From Flavobacteriaceae bacterium (lineage in GTDB: Bacteria > Bacteroidota > Bacteroidia > Flavobacteriales > Flavobacteriaceae), in NCBI GenBank assembly GCA_021647405.1, contig JAKIUU010000042.1, forward strand, positions 1-18,273: a stretch of DNA of 18,273 nt, read 5' to 3'. The position numbers and the translations under genes were made by a program. This document shows positions 7,233-13,167 of the stretch, one piece after another. The notes under the pieces are model-generated. The model did not search any database, was not told the origin of the DNA, and saw nothing but the letters and a program-made list of their open reading frames with translations. The number at the start of each line of letters is the position of its first letter. The first letter of the stretch is position 1.

Positions 7233-8642
7233 ATGTCAGAAATCAAATTATACGGTGTCAACTGGTGTCCCGATTGTCAACGCGCCAAAGCCTATCTCGT
7301 TCAAAATAACATCGATTTTAATTTTATTGATGTCGATTTAGATAATAAAGCTACTGCATTGGTAGAAAAAATCAATAATGGCAAACGCATTATCCCAACC
7401 CTTGTTATCGAAGGGCAATCTTATACCAATCCTGATAATAAAAAATTGGCCACAATTTTAGGCATAAATAAACAAGGTCGTATAAAACTATTTGGCGCCG
7501 ATTGGTGTCCCGATTGCCGTCGTACAAAAACCTATTTGCAAAACAACAGCATTAACTTCCAATTTGTAGATGTAGATAAAGTGCCCGAAGCCACAGCTTT
7601 GGTCGAAAAAATAAACAAGGGCAAACGTATAATTCCCACTATTTTAATTGGCGATAAGCCTTATACAAATCCAGATAATGCACTCTTAAAAGATTTGCTG
7701 AATCTAGATATGGCCACTAAAAAAGAAATTTACGATGTCATAATCATAGGTGCAGGTGCCGCTGGTTTAACTGCGGCTATTTATGCCCAACGCGATAAGA
7801 AGCGCTGTTTAATTCTCGAAAAATCTATTATTGGCGGCAATGCTTCACTCACTAAAAAAATAGAAAATTATCCTGGTTTTACAGAGGTTTCGGGTTCTGA
7901 ATTAATGGATAGAATGGCCTTACAAGCCAAAACTTATGGCGCTAAAATTGAAACAGGCGTAAGTGTACAAGACATCGATAAAAGAAACAACCTGTTTACG
8001 CTCAAAACAAATATGGGTGGTTACTTTGCCAAATCTATCGTTATTGCAACAGGCGCAACTTATCGCACTTTAAATGTGTCCGGAGAAAAAGACTTAATAG
8101 GCAGTGGCATTCATTTTTGTGCCACTTGCGACGGTGCTTTTTATCGCGACAGAGAAGTGCTTATTATAGGCGGCGGTAATTCTGCTTTAGAAGAAGGTAT
8201 TTCCTTGGCGAGTTTTACTAAAAAAGTAACCATTATTCATCGCAAAGAAAATTTTAGTGCTTCAGAAACTTATATCGAAAAGCTAAAAGAAATCTCAAAT
8301 ATTAAGGTATTGATGAATAAAAAGACCAATGCTTTTATAGCAGATAAAAAAGAGCTTTTTGTGGGTGTGCAAGTAACCGACAACATTACGCAGAAAACCG
8401 AAGTTATTGCCGCCGATGGCGCTTTTATCTTTATCGGTTTAACCCCAAATACAGCCTTTTTAAATAATATTGTGACCTTGTCAGAAAGTGGTCACATCAA
8501 TACAAATGGCTTTGGCGAAACATCGGTAGGAGGTATTTTTGCTGCTGGCGATTGCCGCAAAGGGGCTATAGCACAAGTGGCTTCAGCCACAGGCGAAGGC
8601 GTTATGGCAAGTTACGGCATAAAGGCCTATCTCACTTCATAA
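7233..8642 (+). CDS. trxB: Tandem glutaredoxin–glutaredoxin–thioredoxin reductase fusion
   Basis: This 469-aa protein joins two glutaredoxin-like domains to a complete low-molecular-weight thioredoxin reductase. Domain 1 has CPDC at 12–15 and domain 2 has CPDC at 92–95. The two are close copies (about 80-residue period; ATALVEKIN and KRIIPT occur in both), so they arose by tandem duplication. A reductase module starts near Met160: FAD motif GAGAAG (173–178), redox-active CATC (296–299), NAD(P) motif GGGNSA (313–318) and the second FAD motif GIFAAGDC (434–441). The usual reductase is about 310 aa and lacks the extra domains. CPDC resembles mycoredoxin/NrdH-type active sites. The likely role is a self-contained cytosolic disulfide/thiol relay using NAD(P)H. 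The phosphate-contact motif is HRKENFS rather than HRRxxxR, so cofactor preference may differ. Start: the first ATG ahead of domain 1. Confidence 0.94.
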   Translation: MSEIKLYGVNWCPDCQRAKAYLVQNNIDFNFIDVDLDNKATALVEKINNGKRIIPTLVIEGQSYTNPDNKKLATILGINKQGRIKLFGADWCPDCRRTKTYLQNNSINFQFVDVDKVPEATALVEKINKGKRIIPTILIGDKPYTNPDNALLKDLLNLDMATKKEIYDVIIIGAGAAGLTAAIYAQRDKKRCLILEKSIIGGNASLTKKIENYPGFTEVSGSELMDRMALQAKTYGAKIETGVSVQDIDKRNNLFTLKTNMGGYFAKSIVIATGATYRTLNVSGEKDLIGSGIHFCATCDGAFYRDREVLIIGGGNSALEEGISLASFTKKVTIIHRKENFSASETYIEKLKEISNIKVLMNKKTNAFIADKKELFVGVQVTDNITQKTEVIAADGAFIFIGLTPNTAFLNNIVTLSESGHINTNGFGETSVGGIFAAGDCRKGAIAQVASATGEGVMASYGIKAYLTS

Positions 8643-8676
8643 TTGTAAATTCGTGATTTGGTAAAGCTTATTTTTT

Positions 8677-8684
8677 TATCTTTA
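8677..8684 (+). promoter_or_regulatory. Possible −7 box for the PerM-like gene cluster
   Basis: TATCTTTA matches TAnnTTTG except for the last base, with TTTG at 8657–8660 sixteen nt upstream. It ends only 5 bp before the ATG, so the transcript would begin at or next to the start codon. Confidence 0.35.
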
Positions 8685-8689
8685 CACCT

Positions 8690-9781
8690 ATGAACTCAAA
8701 AACAATCGCCAACGGTATTTTACGTGCCATACTAATTATTGTAGGGGTTATACTAACACTTTATTTACTCTTTAAGATTAGTACTATTTTAGTTTATATA
8801 GTGTTGGCTTCAGTTATTTCTTTAATTGGCAGACGTCTTGTTATCTTTTTTGATATCAAGTTAAAATTACCTAACACATTGGCAGTCATTATTACAATGG
8901 GTCTTTTTGTTGGTATTCTGGCTTTTCTCGTTTCTTTATTGGTCCCTTTATTGGTAGAACAAAGTCATAATTTATCACGAATAGATGTAGCTGAAGTACA
9001 ATTGGAGCTCAGTCAATTATTGGCACAAATTGATTTATATTTTAGTGACAAAGGAATTCATTTACTCGATAAATTACAGAAAATTAGCATTTTTGAATTC
9101 TTTCAATTTGGGTCACTTTCTACCATATTCACATCAGTTATTGGATTTATAGGACGCTTTTCTATCGGATTATTGGCCACACTTTTTATTTCGTTTTTTA
9201 TGCTAAAAGACGGTGCCATTTTAGACAATATGATTTTTACTTTGGTACCCAATGAGCAGGAGAAAAAAGCGCGAAAAAGCTGGAATGTTATAAAAGATTT
9301 ATTATCGCGTTACTTTACAGGATTGGCTGCGCAAGTCACAATCTTATTTATACTTTATTTAATATTGCTGTCTGTTTTTGGTGTTAAAAATGCGCTAATA
9401 ATTGCCCTGCTATGCGCTTTGCTTAATTTAATTCCTTATGTAGGCCCGTTGGTTGAATTGGTTTTAATATTGACGCTTACAATGACCAGTAATTTGGGAT
9501 TGGATTTTCAGACACAAATTCTTCCCACAACCGTTTATGTGTTTATAGGTTTTATAGTAATTCAGTTAATAGACGCTTTTGTAAGCCAACCTACCATATA
9601 TTCTAAAAGTGTCAAATCGCATCCACTCGAAATATTTTTGGCTATTTTAATAGGCGGGACGCTATTTGGGGTTATAGGCATGGTGGTTGCAGTGCCTTCT
9701 TATACAGCCATTCGGGTTATTTTAAAAGAGTTTTTGGCCGATAATAAAATAGTTAAACACTTACTAAAAACCTTTAAATAA
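8690..9781 (+). CDS. AI-2E family transporter (PerM/UPF0118 membrane protein)
   Basis: The 363-aa polytopic membrane protein has the PerM/AI-2E exporter layout: hydrophobic segments at about 10–27, 31–46, 62–88, 145–171, 213–230, 233–265, 281–297 and 312–336, with a soluble stretch around 90–140. The family signature LNLIPYVGP lies at 245–253, and HPLEIFLAILIGG followed by GVIGMVVAVP at 311–336. Characterised relatives export autoinducer-2 or act in ion/osmotic homeostasis; the substrate here is unknown. It is the first gene of a tight plus-strand cluster, since the next start follows its stop by one base. It lies 47 bp after the thioredoxin reductase fusion, so read-through from that gene is also possible. 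Confidence 0.93.
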   Translation: MNSKTIANGILRAILIIVGVILTLYLLFKISTILVYIVLASVISLIGRRLVIFFDIKLKLPNTLAVIITMGLFVGILAFLVSLLVPLLVEQSHNLSRIDVAEVQLELSQLLAQIDLYFSDKGIHLLDKLQKISIFEFFQFGSLSTIFTSVIGFIGRFSIGLLATLFISFFMLKDGAILDNMIFTLVPNEQEKKARKSWNVIKDLLSRYFTGLAAQVTILFILYLILLSVFGVKNALIIALLCALLNLIPYVGPLVELVLILTLTMTSNLGLDFQTQILPTTVYVFIGFIVIQLIDAFVSQPTIYSKSVKSHPLEIFLAILIGGTLFGVIGMVVAVPSYTAIRVILKEFLADNKIVKHLLKTFK

Positions 9782-9782
9782 C

Positions 9783-10340
9783 TTGTCTAAAAAAACCTAT
9801 ATAGCCCTGATTAGAGGTATTAATGTATCGGGTAAAAACAAGATAAAAATGCCAGTGTTAAATCAGCTTTTTACAAACTTGGGTTATACTGATGTGGTGA
9901 CTTATATACAGAGTGGCAATGTTGTTTTTAAATCAGATTTATTAGATACTGATAAAATAGCACTTAATATTATTGGGCGTATAAACAAAGATTTTTGTTG
10001 TGATATAAAAGGGATGGTAATTAACAAGAAGGCTTTAGATATTATCTTTAAATCAAATCCGTTTTTAAAAAGAGAAGCTATAGATTTAAGTAAGCTCCAC
10101 GTTACTTTGCTCAGTCAGTCTCCCAATGCCACTGTTATAAATCAGATTAAAAGCATTAACGCAAGCCAAGAAGATGAATTTATAGTACAAGGCAACTGTA
10201 TTTACCTGTTTTGTCCCAAGGGTTATGGACGTACCAAACTGACAAACAATATGTTTGAGAAAAAACTGAATACAACTGCCACCACACGTAATTGGCGCAC
10301 TGTTGCCAATTTAAATGAACTGGCCAACAAGAATAATTAA
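9783..10340 (+). CDS. DUF1697 domain protein (TTG start)
   Basis: The 185-aa protein matches DUF1697. It has the N-terminal YIALIRGINVSGKNKIKM (6–23), YIQSGNVVFKS (41–51) and the C-terminal TRNWRTVANLNEL (about 169–181), all characteristic. Length is normal. No biochemical function is established for the family. The start is TTG: the frame opens one base after the upstream TAA, no ATG exists before residue 23, and starting there would remove the conserved N-terminal strand. The one-base spacing suggests translational coupling to the membrane protein gene. Confidence 0.9.
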   Translation: MSKKTYIALIRGINVSGKNKIKMPVLNQLFTNLGYTDVVTYIQSGNVVFKSDLLDTDKIALNIIGRINKDFCCDIKGMVINKKALDIIFKSNPFLKREAIDLSKLHVTLLSQSPNATVINQIKSINASQEDEFIVQGNCIYLFCPKGYGRTKLTNNMFEKKLNTTATTRNWRTVANLNELANKNN

Positions 10341-10356
10341 ATAAAAGTATTCGCCA

Positions 10357-10782
10357 ATGGAAAATAATGGAACGGTATTAAAAAATAGCGAACTAAAGGC
10401 CCCTGTTTCTAAAGTTTGGGAAGCATTGACAAACCCAGAGTTGACCCAAAAGTACTTTTTTGACTGCGCGGTTATTTCTGATTTTGAAGTGGGAAGCAAC
10501 ATCGCATTTGTCCAATTTAAAGAGGATAAAGAAATTGTTTGTGTTAAAGGTGTTATCAGCTTATGTCTGCCCGAAAAAATGTTGGCTTATACTTGCTATT
10601 CGCCCGAAATGGAAGCCATAAAAGATAAGCATACATTGGTTACTATGGCGCTAATTTCAGAAAAAGAAAAAACGCGATTAACCATTACACAAGGTAGTTT
10701 TAGTGATATTGCTCCTTATGAACAAGCCAGTCAAGGGTGGGATTTTGTTTTAGCAGGGTTAAAAAAATTGGTAGAATCTTAA
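10357..10782 (+). CDS. SRPBCC / AHSA1-like domain protein
   Basis: The 141-aa single-domain protein fits the START/Bet v1-like SRPBCC superfamily, AHSA1 subgroup. The opening reads LKAPVSKVWEALTNPELTQKYF (13–34), the usual first strand and paired helices. Beta strands of the hydrophobic cup follow, and a C-terminal helix QGWDFVLAGLKKLVE (126–140) closes the cavity. Such proteins bind hydrophobic ligands or, in Aha1, activate Hsp90; no ligand can be inferred. It is cytosolic, 16 bp after the DUF1697 gene and 9 bp before the methyltransferase gene, so it is probably in the same operon. Confidence 0.9.
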   Translation: MENNGTVLKNSELKAPVSKVWEALTNPELTQKYFFDCAVISDFEVGSNIAFVQFKEDKEIVCVKGVISLCLPEKMLAYTCYSPEMEAIKDKHTLVTMALISEKEKTRLTITQGSFSDIAPYEQASQGWDFVLAGLKKLVES

Positions 10783-10791
10783 TGCTAGCCT

Positions 10792-11967
10792 GTGAATAAA
10801 AGCATTCTACATAAAGATATTCAGGCATTTATAAATACCCATTTAAAATCGGATAGCACAAAACTAATTTTAAAGGGCAGTCCGTTTGCAGAGGTAAGCA
10901 TCCAAGAAATTGTGGCACAAATAGAAGCCAAAAAGAAATGTGAAAACAAACTGCCTACTTGGTTTGCAAGCAAAGGTATTTACTATCCAAATAAGCTCAA
11001 TATTGCGCAAACTTCATCAGAGATTACCGCCAATTACAAAAAGGATTTAATAGCCGGAGAAACGCTTATTGATGTAACAGGTGGTTTGGGTGTTGACAGT
11101 AGTGCCTTTGCCTCAAAATTTAATGAAGTGATACATTGTGAAATTGACACTGAATTGGCCGAAATAGCAAAGCATAATTTTAATGTTTTAAAAAAGAGTT
11201 CTATAAAACAGCATGCTGTTAATGGATTGGATTACCTTAAAAAAACCAAAAAACATTGCGATTGGATTTATATTGATCCATCACGACGCTCGGACACCAA
11301 AGAGAAAGTCTTTTTGCTAAACCAATGCCAACCCGATTTAACAGTTCATCTCGATATATTATGGCCGTATTCCAATAATATTCTCATAAAATTATCACCG
11401 CTTTTAGATATTAAAAAAACCATAGACGATTTAAAATTTGTAAAAGAAGTTCATTGTGTGGCCGTAGAAAACGAGCTAAAAGAATTGCTTTTTTTATTGG
11501 AAAAAGACTGTACTAAAACCGCCAAAATCAAGACAATAAATATTAATAAAAATGACATTCAAAAATATGATTTTCAATTAGATAATAAATACAATATAAA
11601 TTATAACTTTACATTAAAATATATTTATGAACCCAATGTAGCCATCCTAAAATCGGGTGGATTTAAGCATATTTCAGCGCATTATAATCTCTTTAAGTTG
11701 CATCCCAATACCCATATTTTTACATCCAATATTTTGGTAGATTTTCCTGGAAGACGTTTTAAGCTTACCGAAAAAATACCTTATAATAAAAAGCTTTTAA
11801 AAAGAAGGCTTCCTACAAACAAAGCCAATATCACGGTACGTAATTTTCCTGAAACTGTTGTCCAAATCCGTAAAAAAACAGGTCTTAAAGAAGGGGGTAC
11901 TCAGTATTTGTTTTTTATAACCAACAAAGAAGAAAAGCATGTTGTGCTTATTTGCGAAAAAGTGTGA
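10792..11967 (+). CDS. Class I SAM-dependent methyltransferase, PG_1098 type (GTG start)
   Basis: The 391-aa protein resembles the Bacteroidetes methyltransferase group typified by Porphyromonas gingivalis PG_1098: an N-terminal helical part, a Rossmann methyltransferase core, then a ferredoxin-like/THUMP-like C-terminal region. Motif I is DVTGGLGVDS (94–103), motif II contains CEID (116–119), and the motif IV equivalent is DPSRR (162–166) where many N-methyltransferases have DPPY. The THUMP-like end suggests an RNA substrate, but this is not shown. The start codon is GTG, 9 bp after the preceding stop, and no nearer ATG preserves the N-terminal helices. It is the last gene of the cluster and converges with the cyclophilin gene, with 11 bp between stop codons and no obvious terminator. 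Confidence 0.9.
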   Translation: MNKSILHKDIQAFINTHLKSDSTKLILKGSPFAEVSIQEIVAQIEAKKKCENKLPTWFASKGIYYPNKLNIAQTSSEITANYKKDLIAGETLIDVTGGLGVDSSAFASKFNEVIHCEIDTELAEIAKHNFNVLKKSSIKQHAVNGLDYLKKTKKHCDWIYIDPSRRSDTKEKVFLLNQCQPDLTVHLDILWPYSNNILIKLSPLLDIKKTIDDLKFVKEVHCVAVENELKELLFLLEKDCTKTAKIKTININKNDIQKYDFQLDNKYNINYNFTLKYIYEPNVAILKSGGFKHISAHYNLFKLHPNTHIFTSNILVDFPGRRFKLTEKIPYNKKLLKRRLPTNKANITVRNFPETVVQIRKKTGLKEGGTQYLFFITNKEEKHVVLICEKV

Positions 11968-11978
11968 AAGGCTCCCCC

Positions 11979-12602
11979 TTACTTTATAATCTTCACCTTG
12001 ATAGCGATGTCTTGAATGGGCCACTCATCGCGCCCTGCTTTTTGCACTTCAATTTTTTTAATTACTTCAAAACCGCTAATAACTTCGCCAAAAACCGTGT
12101 GTTCTTTGTCTAAATGATGGGCACCACGTTTGTTTAAAACAATGTAAAACTCAAAAGGGGAGGACAGCTTCTTCGGATTGTTATCCCAACTTCTGGCAGC
12201 AGCCACAGCATATTGCTTGTGTTTGTGTAAAAAATGAGCAGGCAACAGGTAGTTTTTAAATTTATAGCGCATATTTACAGAGGCCGCATCGTCAGAATCG
12301 CCAGCTTGAATGATAAAACCAGGCGAAATACGGTCAACTTGGGCCGTTTCAAAATACCCCATCTTGGTTAAATACACAAAACTGGCACGGTAAAGCGGTG
12401 TGTCTTTATACAAACGCATGGTAAAGCTGCCAAATTTGGTATCTACTTTAAATATGTATGCGGTGTTTTTAGCGCCATAAGCTTTTAAAAAGGGGATGGT
12501 GTTGGTATTTGAAATAATGGGGGTTTTAGACTGTGCAAAAACCTTAGAGTTTACACTAATAAATAAAAAGCCCATTAAAAATAAGAATAATTTCGATTTC
12601 AT
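11979..12602 (-). CDS. Secreted cyclophilin-type peptidyl-prolyl isomerase
   Basis: The 207-aa protein carries a signal peptide (MKSKLFLFLMGFLFISVNSKVFA, cleavage near 23–24), so it should act in the periplasm on exported proteins. The cyclophilin core starts at about 58 (GSFTMRLYKDTPLYRASFVYL). The catalytic arginine region VDRISPGFIIQAGD (89–102) gives R91, F96 and Q99, matching human CypA R55, F60 and Q63. The later HTVFGEVISGFEVIKKIE (168–185) is typical. Where the family has SQFFI, this protein reads PFEFYI (149–154), so the substrate-binding Gln is probably replaced by Glu151, which may lower or change activity. It has a perfect −7 box directly upstream and is a single gene. Confidence 0.93.
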   Translation of the reverse strand: MKSKLFLFLMGFLFISVNSKVFAQSKTPIISNTNTIPFLKAYGAKNTAYIFKVDTKFGSFTMRLYKDTPLYRASFVYLTKMGYFETAQVDRISPGFIIQAGDSDDAASVNMRYKFKNYLLPAHFLHKHKQYAVAAARSWDNNPKKLSSPFEFYIVLNKRGAHHLDKEHTVFGEVISGFEVIKKIEVQKAGRDEWPIQDIAIKVKIIK

Positions 12603-12607
12603 AGCTG

Positions 12608-12615
12608 CAAATGTA
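12608..12615 (-). promoter_or_regulatory. −7 box for the cyclophilin gene
   Basis: The minus strand reads TACATTTG, a perfect TAnnTTTG match, only 5 bp from the ATG. A start about 7 nt downstream would give a leaderless or nearly leaderless mRNA. No −33 TTG is visible at 17–23 nt. Confidence 0.5.
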
Positions 12616-12693
12616 AAAAATAAGAAGTTTTGAAACTATTGAAAAAATAATTTTATAGATTTAGGCTGTTTTGCTTTTGACTAAAAGTACTTC

Positions 12694-12728
12694 TCACTAA
12701 AAAGAAAACAACCATGCTTTAAGCGTGG
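12694..12728 (-). terminator. Possible rho-independent terminator, minus strand
   Basis: CCATGCTT (12712–12719) pairs with AAGCGTGG (12721–12728), 8 bp with one G-U. On the minus strand it is followed by a T-rich run (12696–12710). It could protect the cyclophilin gene from leftward read-through, but the one-base loop opens to three or more and no gene needing it is identified. Confidence 0.3.
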
Positions 12729-12824
12729 CTGCCTTATATGTTTTCGCAACGGAATAATCCTTATTGTGAATGGCAATATCTTAAATGATTGCAAATAGTT
12801 TATACGCAAAAATAATATACTCTT

Positions 12825-12839
12825 AGACCTACTAGGTTT
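12825..12839 (+). repeat. Copy of the AGACCTACTAGGTTT repeat
   Basis: A 15-bp exact copy of the left arm of the palindrome at 12871–12903. It is followed directly by a small perfect hairpin CCTGCCAAGGGCAGG (12840–12854). Confidence 0.6.
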
Positions 12840-12870
12840 CCTGCCAAGGGCAGGTAAGTAAAAACATTAC

Positions 12871-12903
12871 AGACCTACTAGGTTTTCAAAACCTAGTAGG
12901 TCT
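12871..12903. repeat. Perfect 16-bp inverted repeat
   Basis: AGACCTACTAGGTTTT (12871–12886) and its exact reverse complement (12888–12903) flank a single C. Palindromes of this kind recur between genes in flavobacterial genomes to my knowledge. The hairpin could stop transcription in either direction or be a small mobile palindrome. Confidence 0.75.
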
Positions 12904-12915
12904 AAGTTTTGATTT

Positions 12916-12932
12916 AAAAACCTGTTGGGTCT
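12916..12932 (-). repeat. Diverged third copy of the palindrome arm
   Basis: AAAAACCTGTTGGGTCT is an inverted, partly mutated copy of the AGACCTACTAGGTTTT arm (13 of 17 bases kept). Confidence 0.5.
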
Positions 12933-13033
12933 GGTTTTTAAATTATTATAACTTATTGAGATAAAAATTAGAAATAAAATTTGTAATTTTAGGCTTGATT
13001 TAAAATAATGCTATTTTAAATTTACGACTCCCT

Positions 13034-13063
13034 CAAAAAAATAAGTCCCACCGAAGCGGGACT
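13034..13063 (-). terminator. tracrRNA terminator
   Basis: On the minus strand AGTCCCGC–TTCG–GTGGGACT forms an 8-bp stem with one G-U pair and a stable TTCG tetraloop. It is followed by TATTTTTTTG (13043–13034). This is a textbook intrinsic terminator and fixes the 3' end of the tracrRNA. Confidence 0.85.
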
Positions 13064-13147
13064 AAAGATTTTCATCTACGGCATATAGCCTTATTGTGAT
13101 AAGATTAAAGATTAGAAATTTTAATCTGACACAAATTTAGATAAAAA
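13034..13147 (-). ncRNA. Type II-C tracrRNA
   Basis: Transcribed divergently from cas9. The anti-repeat (13118 down to 13094) pairs with CRISPR repeat positions 2–26: 2–8 (a G-U at 7), a two-base mismatch at 9–10, then 16 perfect pairs at 11–26. Next comes the nexus-like CAATAAGGCTATATGCCGTAG (13096–13076, GGC/GCC stem), then the terminator hairpin, as in known type II-C tracrRNAs. The 5' end is not certain. TATCTTTA on the minus strand (13161–13154) is a one-mismatch −7 box predicting a start near 13147, but no −33 is visible. 5' of the anti-repeat lies a repeat-mimicking segment (13134–13120) able to fold onto it; see findings. The cas9 leader overlaps the tracrRNA promoter region. Confidence 0.88.
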
Positions 13148-13149
13148 AA

Positions 13150-13160
13150 TGATTAAAGAT
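13150..13160 (+). promoter_or_regulatory. CRISPR-repeat fragment in the cas9 leader
   Basis: TGATTAAAGAT is identical to positions 10–20 of the CRISPR repeat and lies 7 bp before the cas9 ATG. In cas9 mRNA it would be complementary to the tracrRNA anti-repeat. It also overlaps the proposed minus-strand −7 box of the tracrRNA. A regulatory role is inference. Confidence 0.3.
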
Positions 13161-13167
13161 ACATATT

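Larger units (their letters stand above)
12603..13167. other. Gene-free stretch between cyclophilin and cas9
   Basis: These 565 bp have no protein-coding frame I can support. From left to right they hold the cyclophilin −7 box, a hairpin at 12712–12728, dispersed palindromes at 12825–12932, an AT-rich spacer (12933–13033) without recognisable signals, the minus-strand tracrRNA, and the cas9 leader. No classical plus-strand promoter for cas9 was recognised. Confidence 0.7.

Noticed and set aside
13094..13118. Reading this stretch as an isolated plus-strand CRISPR repeat remnant
   Set aside because: On the minus strand it continues into a nexus-like stem and an intrinsic terminator, so it is the tracrRNA anti-repeat.
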